A stretch of 64,000 nt of DNA from Mycetocola zhadangensis (GTDB lineage: Bacteria; Actinomycetota; Actinomycetes; Actinomycetales; Microbacteriaceae). Made by a program: the position numbers and the translations under genes. The notes under the pieces were generated by a model. It saw only the letters and a list, made by a program, of their open reading frames with translations, had not been told where the DNA came from and made no database searches. Below are positions 20,194 to 28,994 of the stretch, piece after piece (within the stretch, counting starts at the first letter, position 1; every line of letters begins with the position of its first letter). The stretch covers positions 372,001 to 436,000 of the forward strand of contig NZ_RCWJ01000003.1 of assembly GCF_003668565.1 (NCBI RefSeq). Direction: 5' to 3'.

Positions 20194-20793
20194 TTAAGGC
20201 TTGTCGATTCTCATGCCGAAGGTTGTCGCCGTCGGCGTGCTCGAGGCGAGTTCGGTGAAGCCGAGCCGGCGATAGAAGGCACCGGCGTTCGTGTTGTCAG
20301 CGCCCATGGTGAGGTGGAGCCCCGGGATCCCGCGTTCGGCCAGCACCACCCTCAGCGTGTCGATGAGCAGGCGGCCGAGCCCCTGCCCCTGTGCCTCAGG
20401 CAGCAGGTCGATGTGCAGGTGCGCCGGGTAGTCGTCGACGTCGGCGATGAGCATACGATGCGGGTCGCCCGCCGAAGCGAGGGTGTGGACTTCAGCGTCG
20501 GATGTCGGGTGGTCATACTTCCCGGCGACCGACGGCCACCAGGTGTTTGAGAACCAGGAGGCGAAGTCGCGGGTGTTCGCTGCGGCGATCACGTAGCCAA
20601 CCACCCGCTCGCCGTTGTCTGCGACGAACGCCAGCTCGGGCTCGCTGTCGACATAGGGCAGTGCATAGATGTCAGGCAGCAGGTCATCGCTCGAGTACAT
20701 GCCCGTTGCGTCCAGGCCGGTCCGGCCGGTGCGAACACACACGTCGACGATGTCGGGCCGGTCATCCGGTCGATACGGGCGAATGGTGATCAT
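20194..20793 (-). CDS. GNAT-family N-acetyltransferase
   Basis: From ATG 20793 the 199-residue protein starts MITIRPYRPDD, a usual GNAT N-terminus. It carries the acetyl-CoA-binding motif A (LLPEAQGQGLGRLLI) and a C-terminal NAGAFYRRLGF motif. It resembles the group annotated near O-GlcNAcase/GNAT hybrids. The acceptor substrate is unknown. The frame stays open upstream of the ATG through a fragment of an unrelated DUF1016 gene, so a longer fusion could be translated but is probably accidental. Confidence 0.85.
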   Translation of the reverse strand: MITIRPYRPDDRPDIVDVCVRTGRTGLDATGMYSSDDLLPDIYALPYVDSEPELAFVADNGERVVGYVIAAANTRDFASWFSNTWWPSVAGKYDHPTSDAEVHTLASAGDPHRMLIADVDDYPAHLHIDLLPEAQGQGLGRLLIDTLRVVLAERGIPGLHLTMGADNTNAGAFYRRLGFTELASSTPTATTFGMRIDKP

Positions 20794-21039
20794 CGTGCCG
20801 ATTCTACGCACAGCACGCCGTCGCACGGCCGCGTTCGTTGCGCCTCTACTCCCCCACCCCTCCGCTTCTCGGCGCTGCAGGAGGGTTTGACCAATCTGCC
20901 AGTACAGCCGCAGCAGCTCCGTGTTCGCTTTGCGTTGCACCTGGTAGCGGGCTCCGTGCACGCGGCGCTTCAGGTCTTCTAGCAGTGCCCCGTAGTCAGA
21001 CGGTTCGATTGCACTCACGTATTCAGCATCCCCTGCCAT
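20794..21039 (-). pseudogene. Truncated DUF1016 (YhcG/PDDEXK-type) N-terminal fragment
   Basis: About 70 residues from GTG 21018 or ATG 21039 match the start of the DUF1016 N-terminal domain: YGALLEDLKRRV, then LLRLYWQIGQTLLQRREAEGWG. The rest of that domain and the nuclease domain are absent; the frame runs straight into the GNAT gene. It is therefore a remnant at the left edge of the decayed mobile region. DUF1016 proteins are often carried on genomic islands and plasmids. Confidence 0.7.
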
Positions 21040-21043
21040 CGGT

Positions 21044-21070
21044 AGTTGTCCAGCATGCTGCTGGACAACT
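21044..21070. repeat. 27-nt perfect inverted repeat
   Basis: AGTTGTCCAGCA (21044-21055) and its exact complement (21059-21070) are separated by three bases. It lies just upstream of the DUF1016 fragment and after the mobilisation module. No T-tract follows on either strand, so an operator or recombination site is as likely as a terminator. Confidence 0.6.
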
Positions 21071-21096
21071 CTAACCATCGCGCCCCGCAGATTCTC

Positions 21097-21921
21097 TCAG
21101 CGAGCAAGTCCGCCTCGCGTGCGCTCCTGTACTGATCCAATTGGCCTACTCCGAACCTTTGCTGCTTTGCCGGTTTGCGTTCGGACCGCTTCGCTCGGAT
21201 GTTTCGCGTTCTCGCCGTCCGCAAGCAGCCTGGCTGCAATCACGACTTTTGCAATCCCTCTTTCTTCGAGACTGGCAGCGAATTGCTGACGGCGCTCTGA
21301 GCTGTCGTAATCATGCGCGCTCTGGTCCCGCTCATTGATACCTACGCTGAAGTCTGCGACGTCCGCGTCGTCGACGTTGCTGCTGTCTTTCTCCGACCGG
21401 ATCTGGGCTTCCCGTTCGCGCCGGTCCGCGCTGGCGAAAAGTAGTTGGCTTGCGGTTAGCTCCTCCCCCGCTTTCTGCCGTTCGGCTCGTGCGTCAGCGC
21501 GAGCTTGTTCGGCTTCGCGCAGCACTGCGGCCACAGCTGTTGCGTCGCCGCCTGGTGCGTCGACATCGATGCCGTACCGGGCGTGTACTTCGCGGCGAAT
21601 GGTGTCGCCGGCATCGCGGGCGACGTCGTCGTGGTTTCTCCACACGGTCGCGGTCTCGTGGACCAGGGCAATGTCTTCGACCTTCGCGCTGTCCCACCAC
21701 TCGGCGTGCCGTACCGGTTCGAGGCTGGCGCGAACTGCGCCACGTTCTGCCTCAAACCGGTTCTCAAGCTCGCGGTACTCCTGCTGTGCGGCAGCCTCTC
21801 ACGTGTGGCTCATCTGCTCGCGCAGTCGGGAGATTCGCTCTCCGAACTGCGATGCCACGGTGATCGCGATGCGCAGCGAGTCGTCAAACGATTCGCCTAC
21901 TCCGTCTGTTTCTTCGGCCAT
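21097..21921 (-). pseudogene. Mobilisation-module hypothetical protein interrupted by a TGA codon
   Basis: From ATG 21921 a single frame runs to 21097 (274 codons) but is broken by TGA at codon 41 (21799-21801). The translation on both sides reads as one continuous charged, helical protein, so this is a nonsense mutation, probably CGA to TGA. A shorter product could start downstream near 21645. The gene begins 9 bp after the relaxase stop, as accessory genes do in mobC-relaxase operons. No domain recognised. Confidence 0.75.
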
Positions 21922-21930
21922 GTCGGTCCC

Positions 21931-23570
21931 CTAATCCCTTCCGTGACCGCCACGCTCGCGTGGCGTGACTGGCGTTTTGGGCTTACTCGGTTGCGGCTTG
22001 TTAGGTAACGGCGAACCGGTGCCGGGCGCGGCAAGTCCGTCCGTCGCGCGGCGCATGGCCTCGTTCTCGGAAGTCATCACCCGGTCATCTGTGCGGGTCG
22101 TTGTCGCCGAGACTTCGGGCAGGCTCTGTTGCACCTGGGCGAACTTGCCGCGCATCATTGCCGTCATCTGTTCGGCTCGTCGCGCGTCGCCGGCTGCGGT
22201 GTGAGCGTCGAGGATAGCGACGCTCACCCGGCCGAGCTGGCGGAGCATGATGGCTTCGGCCATAGTTCCGTGCCCGCCACTGGCGGCCTGCATGAGGATC
22301 ATTGCGGCGTTCGCTGCAGAGCCGAGTTGCGTTGGTTTCGGCTTCGATTGGTGCGCCCTGACGTGCGCACTCCGGGCCAGCTCGCGAGAAGTTTCAGCGA
22401 GCGGTCCAGGCGTCGCCTCAACCCGCTGCGACCAGGCAGCGAACACTCCAGAAGTCTCCCGAGCAACGTGGGCCCACGTCGCACGGTCAGAAACTGGGAC
22501 GTCCCTCAGCTGCTTGCGGAGCTGCGCCAGTTCGTCGGTGTATTGCTTCCACAGTTGCGGATCCGGAGCGGTTTCCTCGCGCCCCGGCGCAACCGGTCGG
22601 TACTGCCATGGGTTTTTGCTGGTCGCGCGCCACTCGTCGGCCGCGGCCTGCGCTGTGGCGGGTGCGTCCGGCCATCCTTCGCGCAGTCGCGGCAACGTCA
22701 GGTCGCGAGCCAACCGCCCGCCGCCGTACCAAATCGGTGCGGTCCCCTTGGCAGGTCGGAGAGCAACCGAGTAGCCGGCCACAACGTCGTCGCGTCCAGC
22801 GGCGAAACGGGGCCGAATGAGGACCCCGCCGCGCCGTAGCCGGCGGACGAACTCACCCTCGTCTACCGACGCTGTAGCAGCAGCGCGCACGGTACGTTCG
22901 AGCCGGTGGGCGTCGACCTCGACGGCCCCGGTGCGTTGCTGGCGTGCACGTTCCGCGGGCTTGACGCCCCGCTCCCCCAGACCTGTTCCCGGCTCTCCAG
23001 CTGTTCCAGCCCGTAGTCACGCTCAAGATCACGGCAGACCTTCTGTGCTCTTGAAAAGTCGTTGTGAGTCGTCGCCTTGGTGCCGTCCTCGCGGACCAGG
23101 GACACCGCGATGTGCACGTGGTCGTTGCCGTTGGTGGAGAGTCCGTGACGGACCGCGACCCACCGGCACGGTGCCTTCCCGCTGGCTTCGGTGAAGCCCA
23201 TGCGGTCGGCGAAGTCCTGAGCGATCGCGCCCCATTTCTCGTCACTCAGCTGGCCTTCCTCGGCCCGCAGTGAGAGCGAGCAATGCCACACATTGGCATC
23301 TACCTGCGTCGTTGACACCACGCCGGTATCCGGATCTGTGACGCGTGCTGTACGGGTCACGTTGACCCCGAGCCGTGTCCGCGGCTCATCGAGGTCGCGA
23401 GCGATTCTGAGCGCTGTCACCTTGTCCAGTTGGTCGAATCCGTACATCGTCACGATGGCCGAGTCGCCCGCCACCAAGTGCTGCTCCTGGTGCTCGTTGT
23501 GTCGCCCTTCGCCAGCGAGGTAGACCATAAGACCGGTCATCTCGTTCCCGCGCGTAATGTTCGGCATCAT
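21931..23570 (-). pseudogene. MobA/VirD2-type relaxase, frameshifted
   Basis: The N-terminal part (23570 to ~22980) is a MOBP-like relaxase domain: an early MMPNITRG, a GEGRHNEH motif, and the histidine cluster NDHVHIAVSLV. Near 22974-22978 the frame must shift by one base to continue as GERGVKPAERARQ and the remaining ~320 residues to 21931. Adding one G to the five-G run on the coding strand restores one ORF of about 547 residues. Its ATG overlaps the mobC stop. As read, conjugative mobilisation by this copy would be inactive unless the shift is a sequencing error. Confidence 0.82.
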
Positions 23571-23989
23571 GACTGATCGAGCCTGTCCAAAGCCGCACTG
23601 AGTCGCGGAACAAGTGCGCGGTACTCCTGCACAATCGCCTCCGCCTCTGCAGGAAGCGTGCTTTCCGTGTTGGCGAACCTGGCGAGCTGGTTCACGTTGT
23701 TCGCGACGTTCGCCATCAGTCGGCGAACAGCGAACACCTCGGCGATAACTTCCTTGCGGTCGGTGTCGGTCTCAATGTGTGCGTTCATCGCAGATTCGAC
23801 CAGCAGCCGCGGAACCGTCACCCGCGCAACCACCGCACGCGCCCGCAACTGTGCGTCCTCTTCCGGGCTCACTCGGACGTTGTAACGACGCTCACGCGGC
23901 TCGTCCAAATTCGCGCGCCTCTGGCGACCGAACAGACGCCGTTCGCTCTTATCTGTCTGTTGAAGAGCCTGCCCCGTGAACCGGCCCAC
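23567..23989 (-). CDS. mobC: MobC-family mobilisation protein
   Basis: The 140-residue protein has the MobC pattern: a basic N-terminus, the ribbon-helix-helix-like YNVRVSPEEDAQLRARA segment, and the conserved ANNVNQLARFAN motif (~95-106). MobC assists the relaxase at oriT. Its stop overlaps the relaxase start. GTG 23989 is used here, but the start is uncertain because the frame stays open to a TAG near 24040 and its first ~20 codons overlap the end of a secreted-protein frame. Confidence 0.85.
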   Translation of the reverse strand: MGRFTGQALQQTDKSERRLFGRQRRANLDEPRERRYNVRVSPEEDAQLRARAVVARVTVPRLLVESAMNAHIETDTDRKEVIAEVFAVRRLMANVANNVNQLARFANTESTLPAEAEAIVQEYRALVPRLSAALDRLDQS

Positions 23990-24246
23990 CCGGCGGGCGT
24001 CGATCCGCTGAGCTTCGAGGTTCCGGTAGCGGCATAGGCCCTACTTGTGGAGGTACTGACGAAGGCGTAGTTGTAGTACTGGGTAGAGCCGGCCGTGAAA
24101 TAGCCATTAGCGCTTTGTGCCGTACCAGCCAAAGCTGGTTGTACCCCGAATCCCACCAGAGAGGCTGAGAGGAAAGCGGTCACCATAAGGGTGGGGAGAA
24201 GACGGGCGTTGCCTCGCCTTTTAGTCATTTGATCGGTGAATTTCAT
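23869..24246 (-). pseudogene. Secreted small protein, 3' end overrun by the mobilisation module
   Basis: The frame from ATG 24246 encodes a basic N-terminus, a hydrophobic core, a cleavage site after ALA near residue 40, and a Tyr/Ser/Thr-rich mature stretch (NGYFTAGSTQYYNY). This resembles small actinobacterial secreted proteins of unknown role. From roughly 23990 on, the same strand encodes mobC in another frame, so the C-terminus is probably replaced. The junction lies somewhere in 23920-23990. An alternative is an intact 125-residue protein overlapping mobC. Confidence 0.5.
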
Positions 24247-24399
24247 TCGGTTCCAATCTGTCGGCTGCCCCTCGTTGGCTAATCAACCCACAGTTCTCAC
24301 TTCTTGTAAACGAAAGAAATGGGAGCGGACCTGCGATGTTTCGGATACTGAAAATGTCTCAATTGTCCGGGCGGCCGACCGATGAATCGATTGGTCGAA

Positions 24400-24725
24400 G
24401 AGATGCATGAGCTTGCTGGGGTGGCGTCCGATAGGGGATCGCGATGCGCCCCGGAGTCATCACGGTAGGCCGTGGTGCGCTCGGAGATCGTGGGGCTGTT
24501 CATTCGTGCGAACGCGGCAGAGGTGGAAAAACAGCTCTCCGCCGGCCGTGGTTGTATCGAACGGCTCAGTGAGCGACCGGAGCTGGATCCCTCGTCGGTG
24601 CGGCTCCCCCACGATGGCGACCAGGTCAGTCATCGGGCGCTGCGGCAAGTGTCGGTCCCGCCAAGCAGAAACCAGAATGCTAACGAACCGGTAAAACCTA
24701 TCCTGCACTACCCATAGAGTCAACA
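24400..24725 (-). pseudogene. Serine recombinase (resolvase/invertase) relic
   Basis: The minus strand encodes MTDLVAIVGEPHRRGIQLRS, then LTEPFDTTTAGGELFFHL. This is the conserved central part of resolvase catalytic domains (compare the family pattern of a short spacer, RGI..RSLTE, then DTTTPGG.LFFH). After FFHL the frame breaks; another frame resumes with ISERTTA, which fits the ERDLI.ERT helix. The upstream catalytic serine region is not readable and the DNA-binding domain is lost. It is a dead copy. The rest of 24247-24829 shows no gene. Confidence 0.65.
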
Positions 24726-24829
24726 CCTCAGTTCTGGTGTCTCGCGGTCCGTTTGGCCTTATGCCAGTGTGAGGCTCAACCTGGGGGGCCGTCATCGCTA
24801 CGCATCGACGAACTAAACGCATCGCAGCG

Positions 24830-25225
24830 TCAGCGAAGAGTCCCGAGCGCGAGTCCGGAAGCCAATGCCAGCATCACAACAAAGCCCAGACCACTCGCTA
24901 TGAGGGATACCAGGATCCCAATGCGAAATGTCCTGCCGTTCTGTCCTATGGTCGGTCCTCTGACAGCGGCGAAAGCCGAAACGACGGCCCCGCTTACCAC
25001 CCCAAAGCCAGCACCCCAGGCGACGGCTGGCCGATAATCGGGCAATCCACACTGGATCTCGTTGACATCGAGAATCTGCATCATCGCCGGACACGTGCGA
25101 GGCACGAGCACTCCAACGACGAGCAGCAGCAGACCGCTCCCTGCGACCCCGGCCACAGCCCGGAGGCCACGGGAAGTCTTGTTACTTCCTGCATGCAAGG
25201 GGATCCCCAAATTACCGAGTGTCAT
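24830..25225 (-). CDS. Small predicted membrane protein
   Basis: From ATG 25225 this is a 131-residue protein with about three hydrophobic segments (residues ~20-42, ~62-85 and ~103-128). It has two cysteines in the loop after the first segment. It resembles no family I know. The gene is divergent from the serine protease with only 43 bp between the two starts, so both promoters must overlap. The longer open frame upstream is the antisense of the protease. Confidence 0.55.
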   Translation of the reverse strand: MTLGNLGIPLHAGSNKTSRGLRAVAGVAGSGLLLLVVGVLVPRTCPAMMQILDVNEIQCGLPDYRPAVAWGAGFGVVSGAVVSAFAAVRGPTIGQNGRTFRIGILVSLIASGLGFVVMLALASGLALGTLR

Positions 25226-25268
25226 CCCACCAATATACGAACGAAACCGGAAGAGAAATGGTGAAGCT

Positions 25269-26570
25269 ATGAAAAAAGTGAGTCTGGCACGCGGCGCAGC
25301 TGCGATTACCTGTTCGCTTGGGCTAGTCCTTGGAAGTATCGGGGCTGTAAGCGCGACGGAGGACGAGAGGGGAAAACTCGTCGATGCCACTGAATCACAG
25401 ATCAATTCTGCGGATTCGAGCGATGAGTTCGAGGCTTTGACGCTTCCGGCGATCCCGCTCGAGGTGGCCGAATACACTGACTCCCTACAAGCAGGGCTCG
25501 CAGAAAACCCCCAATTTAATGTCGTCGAAATCTCGGAGGACCGCAAGAATGTCATCGTGTGGTGGCATGGGGAAGAATCCGAGCAGTTGTCCGCACTAGT
25601 CAACGAAGCTCCCGATGAACTTGTAACGACGAGCATCGCGCAGACAATGTACCTTCCCGGTGACCTCAAGTCAGCTGCGAAAAAGATCATGTCCGACGGA
25701 GCTGACCTCGGCGTGGTGGGCGTCAGCACTCCCAAAGATGGTTCCTCGCTCAAAGTCTCGGTTTCCTCGCCGGCGAGTAAACGGTCGGGAAGCGATTCAG
25801 AAGCCATCCAAAGCCTTAGTACGCTCCCGGTAGTCATCGAGGAGTCGGCCGGATTCGCACCGGCGAACACGCGTCAGAACGACAAGAGTTATCACCTTGG
25901 TGGCGCATCCATCCACTCGTATTTAATGGGCAGCGGTTGTAGTAGCGGCTTTTCGGTCAAACGAGGCTCCGAACAGGGCTCAATGTTCGCGGCTCACTGC
26001 GGCGGAACCGGTGAGTACTGGGTTACTTACGACAGTTTCTGGGATACCTCTTGGTACAACTACGGTACGACCGACCAGAGGGTCCCGGCATACGACGGCG
26101 CCATCATGAAGAGCAACTTCTCGCAACCGTACATGTGGACACAAGGGCCGACCAGCACTGCTTACGGTGCGATCAAAGGGCAATATACAGCGCCGCTCGG
26201 CGCCGAAATCTGCTACTCGGGCTCACAGTCCGGAGTGGTCTGCGGCAACATTGTCCAGCAGCGGAACTTCACTTACGCCTTGGACAGCGGTGACCTGAAC
26301 AGCGTTTCGGGGTTGATAACTCAACAAGCAGCCGGCCAGCCTGCGGCGGGGAACGGCGACAGTGGCGGCCCTGGTTACGTGATCCTTAACGCGTCGGGGG
26401 TGGCAGCGCGATACGCGACCACTATCATCTCCGCGATCCCGCAGAACTCAGGGACGAACTGCACTGGAAACCCTGGCGGTGGCGGCCGATCCTGCAGTGC
26501 GACCGTGATCAGCACCGATGTCGCAGCCATCGCGGCCGCCTCCGGATGGTCGATCCAGATCGCTCCCTAA
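25269..26570 (+). CDS. Secreted chymotrypsin-like (S1) serine protease with pro-region
   Basis: The 433-residue preproprotein has a Sec signal (residues 1-29, ending VSA), a long pro-region of about 180 residues and a C-terminal S1 domain. The catalytic triad reads His243 (FAAHCGG), Asp276 (PAYDGAIM) and Ser365 (GNGDSGGPGY). The mature domain has at least six cysteines. Size and layout fit actinobacterial streptogrisin/alpha-lytic-like proteases whose pro-region guides folding. It is intact, monocistronic, ends in a strong terminator and lies inside the decayed mobile region. Confidence 0.9.
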   Translation: MKKVSLARGAAAITCSLGLVLGSIGAVSATEDERGKLVDATESQINSADSSDEFEALTLPAIPLEVAEYTDSLQAGLAENPQFNVVEISEDRKNVIVWWHGEESEQLSALVNEAPDELVTTSIAQTMYLPGDLKSAAKKIMSDGADLGVVGVSTPKDGSSLKVSVSSPASKRSGSDSEAIQSLSTLPVVIEESAGFAPANTRQNDKSYHLGGASIHSYLMGSGCSSGFSVKRGSEQGSMFAAHCGGTGEYWVTYDSFWDTSWYNYGTTDQRVPAYDGAIMKSNFSQPYMWTQGPTSTAYGAIKGQYTAPLGAEICYSGSQSGVVCGNIVQQRNFTYALDSGDLNSVSGLITQQAAGQPAAGNGDSGGPGYVILNASGVAARYATTIISAIPQNSGTNCTGNPGGGGRSCSATVISTDVAAIAAASGWSIQIAP

Positions 26571-26603
26571 TCGACGAATCAGTATTACTGCTTGAAGATG
26601 ATG

Positions 26604-26630
26604 GAGGGCCGAGAGATACTCTCGGCCCTC
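26604..26630 (+). terminator. Terminator of the serine protease gene
   Basis: A perfect 12-bp stem (26604-26615 with 26619-26630) and three-base loop are followed by TTCCTTTCT, 34 bp after the stop codon. Confidence 0.88.
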
Positions 26631-26639
26631 TTCCTTTCT

Positions 26640-26867
26640 CCCATACCGTCCGAACGTACATCCGCAAGCGAGTGACAGGAGAGTCCTCTCCCAAGTTGTC
26701 GTTTGAAGTTCCTTGAACACGCGGCTGGACGCACCCGCGGGGTCACAGATCGCGGTGTTCGAGGAGCTCAAACACACCGCCAGGACCGGTCGCGAACGGG
26801 CGGCGTAGTCGCGATCTTTGGCCTCGACGTGGCGGGTTTCCTGGCGAATTGTGGCGATGACCTTCAT
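26640..26867 (-). pseudogene. Degenerate small ORF beginning MKVIATIRQE
   Basis: ATG 26867 lies 12 bp after the stop of the small ORF at 26880-27038, and the first ~21 codons read as a plausible protein (MKVIATIRQETRHVEAKDRD). After that the frame loses protein-like character and runs back through the protease terminator, while another frame shows FELLEHRDL. It looks like a short gene broken by a frameshift near 26800. Function unknown; low confidence. Confidence 0.3.
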
Positions 26868-26879
26868 GCGCGGCTTGTC

Positions 26880-27038
26880 CTAGATTTTGTCAACGGCGGA
26901 CGCCCATACCCATGCTCGGTGAGTTGTACCCGCGAGGTCTTCCCACTCGATCTGAACCGCTCTGCTGGTCCAGGCGATCGCGCGACCTTCAACGCGTGCG
27001 ACGGCTTCGGGATAGCGGGCCCAGGCTCGGATGGGCAC
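26880..27038 (-). CDS. Small conserved-looking protein, possibly 5' truncated
   Basis: From GTG 27038 the minus strand encodes 52 residues beginning VPIRAWARYPEAVARVEG and ending in HRAWVWASAVDKI. The composition and aromatic pattern look like a genuine small protein, and I recall similar short proteins in actinobacterial mobile DNA, but cannot name a family. The frame stays open upstream to about 27125, where the IS256-type fragment begins, so the original start may be lost. Confidence 0.4.
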   Translation of the reverse strand: MPIRAWARYPEAVARVEGRAIAWTSRAVQIEWEDLAGTTHRAWVWASAVDKI

Positions 27039-27140
27039 CGGCTGTTGGGCCTGTGTGATCGGGTTGTGTTCGGGGTCCGGTTGGTCACGTCCCGCTGAGT
27101 GGTGGAGTTTCTCAACACCGTGCGGGTCAGTTGTTCTAGT

Positions 27141-27806
27141 TTAGGCGGCGGCGAGTTCGGGGAGGATCACCGCCTCGTCGATGACCTCGACGGGGTTGTT
27201 CATGGTGGCCAGCTCGAGCATTGAGGCTTCGGAGAAGTAGCGGCGTTCGCCGGCTTCCCACTCGTCGTGCTGCTCGATCAGAACGGACCCCGCCAGCCGT
27301 AGCAGGGCTGTGGTGTTGGGGAACACGCCGACGACGTCGGTGCGGCGTTTGATCTCTTTGTTCACCCGTTCCAACGGGTTCGTGGACCAGATCTGTCGCC
27401 AGTGCCGCCTGGGGAATGCAGCGAAGGCGAGCAGGTCGGGTTGCGCGTCGGTGAGCATGACGGCGACTTTCGGGTGCGACCGGCCGAGCATCGTGGTGAC
27501 TTCCTGGAACTGTTTCTCGATGTGCTCGCGGTCGGGCTGGGCGAAGATGGTGCGGATGATCGAGGCGACCATATCCTGGGATCCCTTCGGGACCACGGCG
27601 AGGACGTTGCGCATGAAATGGACCCGGCAGCGCTGCCAGCCGGCGCCCTGGAAGACCGTCCCGATGGCTTTCTTCAGCCCGGTGTGAGCGTCAGACATCA
27701 CCAGCTTGACTCCGTCGAGACCCCGGGTCTTCAACGAGCGCAGGAAGCTGGTCCAGAAGCCCTCGTTCTCGCTGTCGCCGACGTCGAACCCGAGGACTTG
27801 GTCGGC
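27141..27806 (-). mobile_element. IS256-family (mutator-type) transposase, 5' truncated
   Basis: The frame ends at 27141 and can be followed upstream to 27806, where a TAA precedes it. It encodes QVLGFDVGDSENEGFW, LVMSDAHTGLKKAIG and RRHWRQIWSTNPLERVNKEI, the catalytic-domain Asp and C-terminal glutamate signatures of IS256 transposases. The N-terminal half is missing and hipA sequence begins within 100 bp. The element is therefore a dead fragment. Terminal inverted repeats were not found. Confidence 0.88.
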
Positions 27807-27897
27807 TTACCCCGATCGAGTTTGAGACAATCAAACCAGCCGCTCACGCGGCCTGAAAACCACAAACCATAAAAGTCAACTAAAACGTCAGCAGTGA

Positions 27898-28994
27898 ACC
27901 GTCCAGGTGCTGCCCGCCGGCGAAGAGGCAAACGAGGCCGCAACAAACCGCGGCAATGTCACTCGCCTCTCTGATTCCGATTTCGCGGAGCTGATCGTGA
28001 ATCTTGCCGGCTCCTCTGATCTTTCTGAACTGCCTCCTGCGTCTGGCAAATGGAGCCTCCCAGGGGCACAACGCAAAGTTGCCCTCTTCCGATTCCCCGA
28101 CCAGAGCTGGGGGTCCCACACGACTCAACCCCCACCACTCATATCCTGAAACCGGCAATAGCGGGCTACGCGAACCATGACGTGAATGAATACCTGTCTA
28201 TGCGAGCGGCTGCCGCCTTCGGCATCCCCGCAGCCCAAACAGATGTTCTGATGGTGAACGACACCCTTTCGGTTTTGGTTTCTACTCGCTATGACCGCCG
28301 CGAACGAGAAGGCTCGTGGTCTCGCATTCATCAGGAAGACTTTTGTCAGGCGCTGTCGGTTCTCCCGGAACACAAATACCAGGACAGAGGCGGTCCGGGA
28401 ATCGCTCACATGGCCGACCTCATCGCGCAAATCAGAAACAGAAAGGATCGGGAGGAGAGCCGGACACGTTTTTTCGACGGCTTACTGTTCAACATCGCTG
28501 CGTGGGCGACAGACGCGCACGCGAAAAATTACTCGATTTTGCTGGCGGGCGACCGCCAAACCCTGGCCCCGCTGTACGACATTGCTTCGCATGCTCCATA
28601 CCCGAGCGTGCCGAACTCGCCACCAGAAGCATCCGCAATGAAGATTGGCGGCGAGTATGCACTCGCGCGAATAGGCAAAGCACACCTCTTGAAGGCCGCC
28701 GCCAGAATACGCGTCGACACCGACTGGGCTTCGGCCCGCATTGACGAGGTCAGACAAAACGTGAGCCACACGTACGCTGAAGCGGCGATGACACTTGCAG
28801 GGGTTCCGTCGCTGCGCAGGGCTGCGCAACACGTCGTGGACTCGGTTCACCAGAAGAGTAAGGACAGGGGCTGGGTCGATAACACTTCGACGATCGACCT
28901 CGCTCTGACCACGCAGCATTCGAGACAGGACGACAGTGCCGCGCGCGATTCGCAAAGCAATTCGGGGAACAGTACGACTGCCAACCTCGGTTAG
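27898..28994 (+). pseudogene. HipA-type toxin kinase, 5' truncated and frameshifted
   Basis: The first readable codons (TVQVLPAGEE) match the middle of the HipA N-subdomain and follow a TGA, so the start is lost. SLPGAQRKVALFRF is the HipA SLxGAQ.K phosphate-loop region. Near 28109-28113 (a five-G run) the frame changes, and HILKPAIAGY, FDGLLFNIAAWATDAHAKNY and LAPLYDIAS follow in frame 3 to 28994; these hold the kinase catalytic Asp and the DFG-like LYD metal site. No hipB is present. The 3' end overlaps the HerA-like gene by four bases. Confidence 0.85.

Noticed and set aside
24460-24822. 120-codon minus ORF as an intact gene
   Set aside because: Only its middle matches the serine recombinase catalytic core, and the frame is lost on both sides, so it was annotated as a relic.
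26703-27098. 131-codon plus-strand ORF
   Set aside because: The minus strand of the same stretch has more protein-like small frames; the plus frame has no recognisable feature.
28050-28994. 314-codon ORF as a complete HipA protein
   Set aside because: The SLxGAQ motif lies upstream in another frame, so this ORF is only the 3' part of a frameshifted gene.
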